Assembly: GCF_000014045.1 (NCBI RefSeq)
Contig: NC_008209.1
Coordinates: forward strand, 558,001-622,000
Direction: 5' to 3'
Length of the DNA stretch: 64,000 nt
Source of the DNA: Roseobacter denitrificans OCh 114
GTDB lineage: Bacteria > Pseudomonadota > Alphaproteobacteria > Rhodobacterales > Rhodobacteraceae
The notes under the pieces: model-generated
Database searches by the model: none
Seen by the model: only the letters and a program-made list of their open reading frames with translations
Told to the model about the DNA's origin: nothing
Made by a program: the position numbers and the translations under genes
Part shown: piece after piece, positions 45,197 to 53,396 of the stretch
How positions within the stretch are numbered: position 1 is the first letter of the stretch
Layout of the letters: each line of letters starts with the position of its first letter

Positions 45197-45667
45197 ATGC
45201 GTATCCACATCATTGCGGTCGGGCGCTTGCGTGCCGGGCCTGAGAAAGATCTAATCGGCGATTACCTGACGCGTTTTGCGCGGTCGGGTCGCGCGCTTGG
45301 CCTGGGTCCCGCACGCGTTGTCGAAGTCGAGGACCGCAAGAACGGCGGTATGGGCAACGAAGCGGCGCTGCTGCGCCGTGCAATTCCAGATGGCGCGCTG
45401 ATCGCGGTTCTTGATGAACGCGGGCGCGTCGAAAGCTCACCGGATTTTGCACAAAGACTGGCAGGCTGGCGGGATCAGGGCCGGGGTGATCTGGCCTTAG
45501 TGATCGGCGGGGCGGATGGGATCGACCCCGCATTGCGCGCCGAGGCAGATTTCGCGCTGTCATTGGGCAAGATGGTCTGGCCGCATATGCTGGTGCGCGT
45601 GATGCTGGCCGAACAATTGTATCGGGCAGCGTCAATTCTGGCCGGCGCGCCCTATCATCGTAACTGA
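45197..45667 (+). CDS. rlmH: 23S rRNA (pseudouridine1915-N3)-methyltransferase RlmH
   Basis: 156 residues, full length for this small SPOUT enzyme. It methylates pseudouridine 1915 in helix 69 of 23S rRNA on assembled ribosomes. It begins RIHIIAVGRLRAGPEKDLI, has LIAVLDERGR, the SAM-binding knot LALVIGGADGID, and the C-terminal GAPYHRN end used in catalysis. It is paired with rsfS and ends close to a convergent gene with a hairpin between. Confidence 0.95.
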   Translation: MRIHIIAVGRLRAGPEKDLIGDYLTRFARSGRALGLGPARVVEVEDRKNGGMGNEAALLRRAIPDGALIAVLDERGRVESSPDFAQRLAGWRDQGRGDLALVIGGADGIDPALRAEADFALSLGKMVWPHMLVRVMLAEQLYRAASILAGAPYHRN

Positions 45668-45678
45668 CAAGAGAGCCC

Positions 45679-45696
45679 GCGCTGTGTTTACAGCGC
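45679..45696. terminator. Hairpin between convergent rlmH and DUF502 genes
   Basis: GCGCTGT and ACAGCGC form a perfect seven-pair stem with a four-base loop. It overlaps the stop codon and final codons of the DUF502 gene and begins nine bases... downstream of the rlmH stop; it could serve both strands. Confidence 0.45.
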
Positions 45697-46272
45697 TTGA
45701 TTTCCGGCCAGCTTTCGCTGTGTCGCCAGCGTACCACGGCCCATCACGCGCATGAGTTTGACGGCCTGATGGGTGGGTAAATCCAATGGTTGTACCCGGT
45801 CCAGCGTGACAACGACCGTCGTGCCGGACCATGCTGAAGGCGCGCCGGGAATGAAGAGAACGGCTTGCGTTTCATCCCGCTCCATCTCAAAGGCGATCTG
45901 GTCGTAGTCGTCGAATTTCGCAACCACGGGCTTCATAAGCGTTGCGACGTCCTTTGACCCGCTCATACTGCCCAGCATGCCCTTGAACACCGCATAGGTG
46001 GGCAGCACATCAATCAGCAGATCATCAATTCGGCGCACCCGCGCCTGCATGAATTGGCTGCGCGCGACCAGTCCCGCCAGATAACAGACCAGAAGGATCA
46101 TGACGATTGCCAGAATATTCACCAAGGCAAGGCCACCGATCTGCGTGACCGGAATAAGCCGGTCAACCGGCGCGGCGACGAGCAGGCCAATCTGATAGAC
46201 TTTGCCCAAAAGTATGGCGAGTACCGCAAGGGGTGCCAAAAACAGGATGCCGCCCAGAATAGTTGTTTTCAC
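45688..46272 (-). CDS. DUF502 family membrane protein
   Basis: 194 residues. Two membrane helices lie near residues 5-30 and 45-70, then a conserved soluble part with LLIDVLPTYAVFKGML, VLFIPGAPSAWSGTTVVV and a C-terminal HQAVKLMRVMGRGT. This is the DUF502 pattern; the function of the family is not established. The start is GTG at 46272 with GAGGGA upstream. It is encoded convergent to rlmH. Confidence 0.85.
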   Translation of the reverse strand: MKTTILGGILFLAPLAVLAILLGKVYQIGLLVAAPVDRLIPVTQIGGLALVNILAIVMILLVCYLAGLVARSQFMQARVRRIDDLLIDVLPTYAVFKGMLGSMSGSKDVATLMKPVVAKFDDYDQIAFEMERDETQAVLFIPGAPSAWSGTTVVVTLDRVQPLDLPTHQAVKLMRVMGRGTLATQRKLAGNQAL

Positions 46273-46371
46273 GATGTGTCCCTCATGTTCTGATTGACCG
46301 GGATGTGCACCGTTCTGTCCGACGCTTCAAGCCATGCGGTGATCACGCCGAAGCCCGCCGTAACGCTTTGC

Positions 46372-46728
46372 CTACCTGAGTGTCACGATTTGCGTATCCG
46401 GATTCCACCCGCCCGGTTTGTCCCGTGCCTGCACCTGCACCCGTTTGACCCCCTCCGGGATTCGCACGTTTGACAGCGAACGCGTGAAGGGTTGTTCTTC
46501 CACATGCGGGTGGGCAAGAACACGCACGCCCAGTTCCCTGCCTTCCATGTCCAGCACCCGCCAGGCATCCGCGTAGTGGTCCCAACCGGTGTCGGGGTGG
46601 GAAATCGTCACGCTGAACCGCCACGTTCCGTCGCTCGCCTGACGCGCGGCAACGTGATCAATCCTTGGCGGTTCTGCCAGTGCTGGCAAGGTTGAAAGCA
46701 GCAATGAGATGATGACGTATCGAATCAT
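46372..46728 (-). CDS. Small exported hypothetical protein
   Basis: About 118 residues from the ATG at 46728 (an in-frame ATG at 46746 adds six). Residues 1-19 are a signal peptide ending ALAE-like, so the protein is periplasmic. The mature part is beta-rich: WRFSVTISHPDTGWDHYADAW, LAHPHVEEQPFTRSL, VKRVQVQARDKPGGWNPDT, which suggests an Ig-like or immunoglobulin-style sandwich. It is not assigned to a known function. It follows the DUF599 gene after about 30 bases. Confidence 0.7.
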   Translation of the reverse strand: MIRYVIISLLLSTLPALAEPPRIDHVAARQASDGTWRFSVTISHPDTGWDHYADAWRVLDMEGRELGVRVLAHPHVEEQPFTRSLSNVRIPEGVKRVQVQARDKPGGWNPDTQIVTLR

Positions 46729-46758
46729 GTTGAGAACCCGGCTCATTCTGTTTCTGGG

Positions 46759-47457
46759 CTAAACATAGCCATCCAGCAGTATTTTGCGAGAATTGGATGC
46801 AAACTCGCGCCGCCAGACGACGATGAAGGTGACACAGGCCGCCAGCGCCAGTGCCAGTGGCCCCAAAAGCCACGCCGCAGAGGCGAGGGCAAAATAGATG
46901 GAACGCAACCCGCGGTTAAACCCTTTGGCTGCCGTGATGTTGATTTCTGCCGCTTGCGACGCGCGGTGATAAGCCTTGTCATCATCCGGATCGTTAGGAA
47001 CCGCCGCCATCAGCACCGCGCAATACCCGAACAGCCGGTTTGACCAGACGAATTTCAGGAACGCATTCGTCAGGAACAGGGCCAGCATCACCAGTTTGAT
47101 TTCCCAGACGATCGCCGGATAGTTCGCCGCTGTGATGTCTTCGGCAACCCCTGCGAGTTGATCCGCGTTGCCGATCAGGGCCAGAGTGCCACCCAGAGCG
47201 ATCATACAGGTGGAGGCAAAAAACGCAGTTCCCTGCCGCAGGGCCGACAGGATCTGCGCATCAAAGACGCGGGGTTCGCGGGTGACCATCTGTTTCATCC
47301 ATTCCTTGCGGTAACTCGCCATGAGCTGTGATGTCGAAGGTTTGGACTTGGGGGCGTGCTCTACCCAGAGGCCGATGATGAACCACAGGCCAAAGAGCAG
47401 CCCGACGGCGGCCATGTCAAAAACGGTAAACAGGGCAAAACGATCCATGATATCCAT
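46759..47457 (-). CDS. DUF599 family membrane protein
   Basis: About 232 residues from the ATG at 47457; an ATG at 47469 and a TTG at 47493 are alternatives. Four membrane segments are visible, with WMKQMVTREPRVFDAQILSALRQGTAFFAS after the first and GFNRGLRSIYFALASAAWLLGP before the last, the DUF599 hallmarks. The function of the family is unknown. It is divergent from glcD; the space between is short and carries repeated TGGTCA words. Confidence 0.85.
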   Translation of the reverse strand: MDIMDRFALFTVFDMAAVGLLFGLWFIIGLWVEHAPKSKPSTSQLMASYRKEWMKQMVTREPRVFDAQILSALRQGTAFFASTCMIALGGTLALIGNADQLAGVAEDITAANYPAIVWEIKLVMLALFLTNAFLKFVWSNRLFGYCAVLMAAVPNDPDDDKAYHRASQAAEINITAAKGFNRGLRSIYFALASAAWLLGPLALALAACVTFIVVWRREFASNSRKILLDGYV

Positions 47458-47492
47458 AGGCAGACGCATGGCAGGTAAGATAATTCTTGCCA

Positions 47493-47525
47493 ATGGTCAA
47501 AATTGGTCATATTAATTTACCAAAA
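47493..47525 (+). promoter_or_regulatory. Candidate GntR-type operator before glcD
   Basis: TGGTCA occurs twice ten bases apart, and TTGGT, eleven bases, ACCAA forms an inverted repeat ending just before the ribosome site. GntR/FadR-type regulators such as GlcC, which often control glycolate genes, bind TGGT-N-ACCA sites. No regulator gene is seen next to it, so this remains a guess. Confidence 0.35.
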
Positions 47526-47536
47526 GGAGGATGTCG

Positions 47537-48985
47537 ATGGAGATGCCTGTACCTGATGCCGCGATTCTGGCCCGCAAGGCGCGGCTGGTGGAGCGTCTGC
47601 AATCCGTGGTTCCAGCCGATGCGGTCATCCATGATCCGCACCAAACACGCGCTTACGAGTGTGACGCACTGACGGCGTATAAATGCCCGCCGATGGCTGT
47701 TGTGTTGCCGGCGTCCACCAAAGAGGTGTCGGATGTGCTGCGCATTTGTCACGAGGATGGCGTGCCCGTCGTGCCGCGCGGCTCTGGTACGTCTCTGGCC
47801 GGGGGGGCTTTGCCCACGGCGGATTGCGTGATCCTTGGCGTGGCGCGCATGAATGACGTGCTGGAAACGAATTATGACGACCGCTACATCCGCGTGGAAT
47901 CGGGGCGCACGAACCTCAGCGTGACCGGCGCCGTGGAAGAAGACGGGTTCTTTTACGCGCCCGACCCTTCCAGCCAGTTGGCCTGTGCCATAGCGGGCAA
48001 CATCGCGATGAATTCAGGCGGTGCGCATTGCCTGAAATATGGCGTGACCACCAACAACCTGATGGGCGTGACGCTCGTGATGATGGATGGCGAAATCGTC
48101 GAGGTGGGCGGCGCGCATATGGATTCGGCGGGTCTCGATCTGCTCGGTCTGATCTGTGGTTCCGAAGGGCAGTTGGGCGTCGTGACCGAAGCCACCCTGC
48201 GGATTTTGCCCAAACCCGAAGGCGCGCGACCCGTCCTTATGGGGTTTGACGACAGTGAGGTTGCGGGCGCCTGTGTCAGCGACATCATCAAGGCGGGCGT
48301 CCTGCCGGTTGCGATTGAATTCATGGACCGGCTGTGCATCGAGACGAGCGAAAATTTCGCACAGGCAGGCTATCCGATGTGCGAGGCGTTGCTGATCGTC
48401 GAGGTCGAAGGATCAGAGGCCGAGATCGACCATCAACTGGACCTCATCATGGAGATCGCGCGCCGCCATGACCCGGTCGAATTGCGCCAAAGCACCTCTG
48501 CGGAGGAAAGCGCGTTGATCTGGCTGGGGCGGAAATCCGCCTTTGGGGCCATCGGGCAAATCAACGATTACATGTGTCTGGATGGGACGATCCCGGTATC
48601 TTCGCTGCCTTTCGTCTTGCGCCGCATTGGCGAGATGTCCAAAGAGTTCGGCCTGCAGGTCGGCAATGTGTTTCATGCGGGGGACGGCAACATGCACCCG
48701 TTGATCCTGTTTGATGCCAACAAGCCGGGTGATCTGGAACGCTGCGAAGCGCTTGGCGCGGAAATCCTCAAGCTCTGTGTCGAAGCGGGCGGATGCCTGA
48801 CCGGAGAACACGGTGTCGGGATCGAAAAGCGTGACCTGATGGAATACCAATTCGCGCCCGACGATCTGGAGGCGCAGATGGCCATCAAGGACGTGTTCGA
48901 TGCCCAATGGCTGTTGAACCCGGCCAAAGTCTTTCCGCTTTCCGTTTCACAAAACCGTCGGATGCTTGCCATTGCGGCGCAGTAA
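47537..48985 (+). CDS. glcD: Glycolate oxidase FAD subunit GlcD
   Basis: About 482 residues. The catalytic subunit oxidises glycolate to glyoxylate with FAD and passes electrons to the membrane. The PCMH-type FAD domain shows VVPRGSGTSLAGGALPTADC and LACAIAGNIAMNSGGAHCLKYG. The C-terminal catalytic region has FHAGDGNMHPLILFD and CLTGEHGVGIEKRD. The ATG at 47537 is preferred over one at 47531 because GGAGG lies six bases before it. It starts the glcDEF operon. Confidence 0.95.
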   Translation: MEMPVPDAAILARKARLVERLQSVVPADAVIHDPHQTRAYECDALTAYKCPPMAVVLPASTKEVSDVLRICHEDGVPVVPRGSGTSLAGGALPTADCVILGVARMNDVLETNYDDRYIRVESGRTNLSVTGAVEEDGFFYAPDPSSQLACAIAGNIAMNSGGAHCLKYGVTTNNLMGVTLVMMDGEIVEVGGAHMDSAGLDLLGLICGSEGQLGVVTEATLRILPKPEGARPVLMGFDDSEVAGACVSDIIKAGVLPVAIEFMDRLCIETSENFAQAGYPMCEALLIVEVEGSEAEIDHQLDLIMEIARRHDPVELRQSTSAEESALIWLGRKSAFGAIGQINDYMCLDGTIPVSSLPFVLRRIGEMSKEFGLQVGNVFHAGDGNMHPLILFDANKPGDLERCEALGAEILKLCVEAGGCLTGEHGVGIEKRDLMEYQFAPDDLEAQMAIKDVFDAQWLLNPAKVFPLSVSQNRRMLAIAAQ

Positions 48986-49036
48986 GGCCCATGCGGGCGT
49001 TGCGTTTGGTTCGAAACTCATCACAGGCCATGAATC

Positions 49037-50182
49037 ATGATCACCCCTGACACCGAAGCGGCCCTGGCCGACGTCATAAAATCGGCTGCGGCTCCTATGC
49101 ATATACAGGGGGGCGCGACCCGCGGCTTTGTTGTTCCGGGGACGCCGCTGTCGACGCGTTATATAACCGGTATTTCGCTTTATGAGCCGGGTGCGCTGAC
49201 ACTGGTTGCCGCTGCTGGCACGACGGTGAGGGACATTGACCAGGCACTTGCGGCGGAAAACCAGCGCCTGGCCTTTGAACCCACCGACTATCGCAAATTG
49301 CTCGGCACCACCGGCGAACCCACGATTGGCGGGGTTCTGGCGACAAACGCGAGTGGCCCGCGGCGGATACAGGGTGGTGCGGCGCGCGATTATGCGCTTG
49401 GGGTCCGATTTGTGGACGGCAACGGGGCAATCGTCAAAAATGGGGGCCGGGTCATGAAGAACGTCACCGGCTATGACCTCGTGAAGCTCTTTTCGGGCTC
49501 CTTTGGGACCTTGGGTGTCTTGACCGAAGTGTCGCTCAAGGTGATGCCGGTGCCTGAAACACAAAGCACACTCATGCTGCACGGCCTGAGCGATGTGGCC
49601 GCTGTGCGTGCGATGGCCGATGCCATGCGGTCCCCTTTTGAAGTTACCGGGGCAGCGCATGGGGCCTATGTCGAGGGGGAGGCCGCCGTGACCCTCCTGC
49701 GCCTTGAAGGGTTCGAGGGGTCTGTGGCGTATCGCATCAACGCGCTGAAAGACCTGCTCACGGGGACGGGCGCGCAGATCACTGTCATTGATGCTGCAGC
49801 CTCGGCGCAGGTTTGGCGGGATATCCGCGATGTGACGGTGATGGCGAAGGCGACCGGGGACGTCTGGCGCGTGTCCTGCAAACCCTCGCAGGCGGCGGAA
49901 CTGGCACAGCGTGCGGATGCGCTGTCCTGCGCGTTTGACTGGTCGGGCGGGCTGATCTGGGTCAATACCCCGCCGGACACCGATCTGCGCGCAAGACTTG
50001 GAGTGTTTGACGGCCATGCAACGCTTGTGCGGGCATCCGAGGAAACGCGGCGCAGATTGCCTGTTTTCCACCCGCAGTCTGCCGGTATCGAACGGCTCTG
50101 CGCAGGTTTGCGTGCGCGCTTTGACCCGCGCGGTATCCTCAACAAGGGCCTGATGGACGCCCCCGAAACCGAGGTCGCATAA
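49037..50182 (+). CDS. glcE: Glycolate oxidase FAD-binding subunit GlcE
   Basis: 381 residues. It has the FAD-binding half only: PMHIQGGATRGFVVPG at the N-terminus, EPTIGGVLATNASGPRRIQGGAARDYALGVRFVDGNG in the middle, and FHPQSAGIERLCAGLRARFDPRGILNKG at the end. GlcE is needed for glycolate oxidase activity together with GlcD and GlcF. It starts 51 bases after glcD, and its stop overlaps the glcF start codon. Confidence 0.94.
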   Translation: MITPDTEAALADVIKSAAAPMHIQGGATRGFVVPGTPLSTRYITGISLYEPGALTLVAAAGTTVRDIDQALAAENQRLAFEPTDYRKLLGTTGEPTIGGVLATNASGPRRIQGGAARDYALGVRFVDGNGAIVKNGGRVMKNVTGYDLVKLFSGSFGTLGVLTEVSLKVMPVPETQSTLMLHGLSDVAAVRAMADAMRSPFEVTGAAHGAYVEGEAAVTLLRLEGFEGSVAYRINALKDLLTGTGAQITVIDAAASAQVWRDIRDVTVMAKATGDVWRVSCKPSQAAELAQRADALSCAFDWSGGLIWVNTPPDTDLRARLGVFDGHATLVRASEETRRRLPVFHPQSAGIERLCAGLRARFDPRGILNKGLMDAPETEVA

Positions 50183-51507
50183 TGCAGACAACATTCACAC
50201 CGGAGCAGATGAAAAACCCGGAAATCCAGCGCAGCAACGAGATTTTGCGCTCCTGCGTGCATTGCGGGTTCTGCACCGCCACCTGCCCGACCTATCAGGT
50301 GCTCGGGGATGAATTGGACAGCCCGCGCGGGCGGATTTATCTGATCAAGGATATGCTTGAGAACGACCGTGATCCGGATGCGAAAACGGTCAAACATATT
50401 GACCGCTGCCTGTCCTGTCTTGCCTGCATGACCACCTGCCCGTCGGGCGTGCATTACATGCATCTGGTCGATCACGCGCGCGCCTACATCGAAGAACGTT
50501 ACAAGCGGCCGTTCAGTGACCGCGCGCTGCGTTGGGTTCTGGCGCGTATCCTGCCCTATCCCATGCGGTTCCGTCTGGCCCTGCTGGGTGCCAAGATCGG
50601 GCGTCCTTTTGCACGGTTTATGCCGGATGCGCGGTTGCAAGCCATGCTGGAGATGGCGCCCAAGACCATCCCGCCCGTCAGCCGCAATGACGATCCGCAG
50701 AGTTTTGCACCGGAGATTGAACGTAAAAAACGCGTGGCCCTGATGACCGGCTGTGCGCAAAAGGCGCTGAATACCGACATCAATGACGCGACGATCCGCG
50801 TGCTGCGGCGTTTGGGCTGCGAGGTTGTCGTGGCCAAAGGGGCGGGTTGTTGTGGCGCTCTGACCCATCACATGGGCAAGTCAGATGAAAGCCACTCAAC
50901 GGCGGCGCGCAATATTCGCGCATGGGCGCGGGAAATGGATGCGGGCGGTCTGGACGCGATTGTGATCAATACATCCGGCTGTGGGACGACCGTGAAAGAC
51001 TACGGTCATATGTTTCGCAACGATCCGGCCTTGGCAGAGGATGCCGCGCGCGTCTCGGCGATTGCCAAAGATGTCTCCGAAGTGCTGGTTGATCTGGACA
51101 TGCCTGCCGGTGAGGACAAGGCGATGGTCGTGGGGTATCACGCGGCCTGCTCGCTGCAACACGGTCAACAGATCAAGACCTTCCCAAAGGATTTGTTGAA
51201 ACGCGCCGGTTTTACCGTCGTCGAGCCGCGCGATTCGCATCTGTGCTGTGGCTCTGCGGGGACATACAACCTGATGCAGCCAGAGATTTCCAAACAGCTC
51301 AAAGCGCGCAAGGTGCAAACGCTGGAGGCGAAAAACCCGGACGTCATCGCGGCAGGTAATATCGGGTGCATGATGCAAATCGGCTCTGGCACTGAGATTC
51401 CAGTGGTTCACAGTGTTGAATTGCTGGACTGGGCCACGGGCGGGCCGAGGCCACCGTCGCTGGATGGCGATGCGATGCCAAAATCCGACGTGCCGATCCT
51501 GCGCTGA
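50182..51507 (+). CDS. glcF: Glycolate oxidase iron-sulfur subunit GlcF
   Basis: 441 residues. Two 4Fe-4S clusters are visible: CVHCGFCTATCPTY near residue 26 and CLSCLACMTTCPSG near residue 76. Two CCG-type domains follow (MTGCAQKALN and GAGCCGAL; YHAACSLQHGQ and CCGSAGTY), which probably hold further redox cofactors. The subunit passes electrons from the flavin to quinone. Its ATG overlaps the glcE stop. A Gly-rich end completes the glc operon. Confidence 0.95.
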   Translation: MQTTFTPEQMKNPEIQRSNEILRSCVHCGFCTATCPTYQVLGDELDSPRGRIYLIKDMLENDRDPDAKTVKHIDRCLSCLACMTTCPSGVHYMHLVDHARAYIEERYKRPFSDRALRWVLARILPYPMRFRLALLGAKIGRPFARFMPDARLQAMLEMAPKTIPPVSRNDDPQSFAPEIERKKRVALMTGCAQKALNTDINDATIRVLRRLGCEVVVAKGAGCCGALTHHMGKSDESHSTAARNIRAWAREMDAGGLDAIVINTSGCGTTVKDYGHMFRNDPALAEDAARVSAIAKDVSEVLVDLDMPAGEDKAMVVGYHAACSLQHGQQIKTFPKDLLKRAGFTVVEPRDSHLCCGSAGTYNLMQPEISKQLKARKVQTLEAKNPDVIAAGNIGCMMQIGSGTEIPVVHSVELLDWATGGPRPPSLDGDAMPKSDVPILR

Positions 51508-51597
51508 CCTCCGCTGAAGGGGGGCAGGACAGAAACCGCCGGCCTCATTTTTGCCCCAACCGATCTGTAGTGCTAGGCCCGATCAGAAAGGGGTCAC

Positions 51598-52419
51598 ATG
51601 CGCAGATGGGTTCGAGCAGCAGCACTGCTGGGGTGCCTTGCCACGTCGGCAGCAGCCGATCCCCAAGGCTTGCGTGCCCTTGAGACGGGTGTTGACGCTG
51701 GCGCCTGGGAGGCTGTGGGCCGTTTGAACATCGGTGGGCGAGGTTTTTGCACGGGGGCCTTGATTGCACCTGACATTGTGCTGACAGCTGCGCATTGTCT
51801 GTTCGACAAACGCAGTGGCGCGCAGGTTGATCCGACAGGAATCGAGTTTCTGGCCGGTTGGCGCAAGGGGCGCGCGGCGGCGCATCGGCAGGTCAAACAC
51901 GCAGCTTTGCACAAAGATTACACCTATGGCGACGTGGTCGCGCCGGAGAGGGTGCGTTACGATTTGGCGCTGCTGCGTCTGGTGCGGCCAATCCGAAACA
52001 CCACGATCACCCCCTTTGAAACCGCCCCGCACCCGGCAAAGGGCGCGCAGGTCGGCGTCGTGAGCTACGGGCGTGACCGCGCCGAAGCGCCCTCGCTGCA
52101 AGAGGTTTGCGAGGTGCTTGGCCGTCAGGAAGGGGTGTTGATCACCACATGCGCGGTCGATTTCGGATCGTCTGGCGCGCCGATCTTTTCCTTTGCGTCT
52201 GGCGCGGCGGTCATCGTATCCGTGGTGTCCGCCAAGGCCGAGGTTGAGGGGCAGAACATCGCGCTCGGCACGGATCTCAGCGGTGCGCTTGCTGCATTGC
52301 ATGAAACGCTGGCGCGGCAAAACCGTCCCTTCGTGCGTGCTGTGCCCGCCTTGCGGCAAACCACCATCGAAGAAAGCCGCAGTAGCATGGGGGCCAGGTT
52401 TATCCGCCCTGCGCAGTAA
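51598..52419 (+). CDS. Exported trypsin-like serine protease
   Basis: 273 residues. Residues 1-20 form a signal peptide (ALLGCLATSAAA). The chymotrypsin-fold triad is readable: His in IVLTAAHCLF near residue 64, Asp in RYDLALLRL near 122, and Ser in DFGSSGAPIF near 200. This spacing is normal for S1 proteases. There is no PDZ domain, so it is not of the DegP type. It probably works in the periplasm or outside the cell; substrates are unknown. AAAGGGG lies before the ATG. The gene lies 90 bases after glcF but is likely separate. Confidence 0.88.
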   Translation: MRRWVRAAALLGCLATSAAADPQGLRALETGVDAGAWEAVGRLNIGGRGFCTGALIAPDIVLTAAHCLFDKRSGAQVDPTGIEFLAGWRKGRAAAHRQVKHAALHKDYTYGDVVAPERVRYDLALLRLVRPIRNTTITPFETAPHPAKGAQVGVVSYGRDRAEAPSLQEVCEVLGRQEGVLITTCAVDFGSSGAPIFSFASGAAVIVSVVSAKAEVEGQNIALGTDLSGALAALHETLARQNRPFVRAVPALRQTTIEESRSSMGARFIRPAQ

Positions 52420-52498
52420 CACATTGGCATCCTTTCGATTGCAACGCAGCAGTTGGGGAGGCAGTTTTTATTGTGTTGTGTGCTTTGCGCCTGAAGGT

Positions 52499-52526
52499 CT
52501 TGAAACCCCGGAAAGGATCCCCATTT
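52499..52526 (+). promoter_or_regulatory. Sigma-32 (heat-shock) promoter of hsp20
   Basis: CTTGAAA, 13 bases, CCCCATTT: a perfect match to the RpoH consensus elements and spacing. It lies about 105 bases upstream of the Hsp20 ATG and so leaves a leader of nearly 100 bases. Confidence 0.85.
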
Positions 52527-52630
52527 CGGGATCGTAAGGACGCCTTTGTGAGGGTTCTTGCGAAAACTGGAACCGGATGTGTCTGGGGTAAGAGCATCCG
52601 AATTTATCGCTCAAAGAAGAGGATATACCT

Positions 52631-53098
52631 ATGCGTACGTTTGATTTTGCACCGCTTTACCGTGCAACTGTTGGCTTTGATCAGATCGCTGATCTGATGG
52701 ATCGAGTGCTCACCAACGAGGGCGCCCAGCCGAGTTATCCACCCTACAACATCGAAAAACTGGACGATGACGCCTATCGGATTTCGGTGGCGGTTGCCGG
52801 GTTTTCTGATCAGGACCTGAGCGTTGAGGTGCGTGAAAACGCGCTGATCGTCTCTGCGCGCAAGGCCGAGGAAAACACGGAGCGCACTTATCTGCACCGT
52901 GGCATTGCGACCCGCGCGTTTGAACGCCGCTTCCACCTTGCCGACCACGTGCATGTGACCGGTGCCAGCCACGTTGATGGCATGTTGCACATTGATCTGA
53001 TGCGCGAAGTGCCCGAGGCGCTCAAGCCCCGTCAGATCTCGATCACCTCGGCCAAGCAGATCGAGAAAGATGTTGTCGACGCAAAGGCCGTGAACTGA
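52631..53098 (+). CDS. Small heat-shock protein, Hsp20 family (IbpA-like)
   Basis: 155 residues. It begins MRTFDFAPLYRATVGFDQIADL, the N-terminus typical of class A alphaproteobacterial sHsps. The alpha-crystallin domain (about 36-130) has YPPYNIEKLDDDAYRISVAVAGF and RGIATRAFERRFHLADHVHV; the C-terminal I-x-I tail is reduced. It holds unfolded proteins for refolding. A sigma-32 promoter precedes it. The stop TGA at 53096 is followed at once by AGCGTC, the beginning of a palindromic repeat. Confidence 0.93.
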   Translation: MRTFDFAPLYRATVGFDQIADLMDRVLTNEGAQPSYPPYNIEKLDDDAYRISVAVAGFSDQDLSVEVRENALIVSARKAEENTERTYLHRGIATRAFERRFHLADHVHVTGASHVDGMLHIDLMREVPEALKPRQISITSAKQIEKDVVDAKAVN

Positions 53099-53192
53099 AG
53101 CGTCAGACGACGACCTTGCTCATCCATCGCCGTCTGAAATCAAGGATTTCAAGGTGTTGGGTGACATGCGATGTGTCTGGCGCCTTGTCAGG
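53096..53192 (+). repeat. Palindromic repeat, copy 3 (diverged)
   Basis: TGAAGCGTCAGACGACGACC at one end, the central CTGAAATCAAGGATTTCA hairpin and CGATGTGTCTGGCG at the other end align with the other copies. The first triplet is the Hsp20 stop codon. The convergent gene ends at 53397. Confidence 0.7.
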
Positions 53193-53396
53193 CACCATGC
53201 GCATGAGCCTTTGATATCTTGTTGAGCGCGGCCTGAGCACCGCGCTCAATGCGCATTTCCCCACGTTTCGGATCCGAATGGGCAAAGTCGAAACAGGCCA
53301 ATGTGATCGCAATGATCCGCGTGCGGGCGTCACTTTCCGCCACCGCGAGCGCGGCCTGAACGCAACCCCAACCATTGATGCACCAACGCGGGTGCT

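Noticed and set aside
46290..46371. Words similar to the palindromic repeat (GACGCTTCA, CGTAACGC)
   Set aside because: Order and spacing do not match the other copies, and only short pieces agree.
48947..50194. 415-codon open frame on the minus strand opposite glcE
   Set aside because: It lies wholly over glcE, which has clear family motifs, and its translation is Arg/His-rich without any recognisable domain: a codon-shadow in GC-rich DNA.
49666..50871. 401-codon minus-strand frame opposite glcE and glcF
   Set aside because: Antisense to two well-supported genes, with no motif and low-complexity composition.
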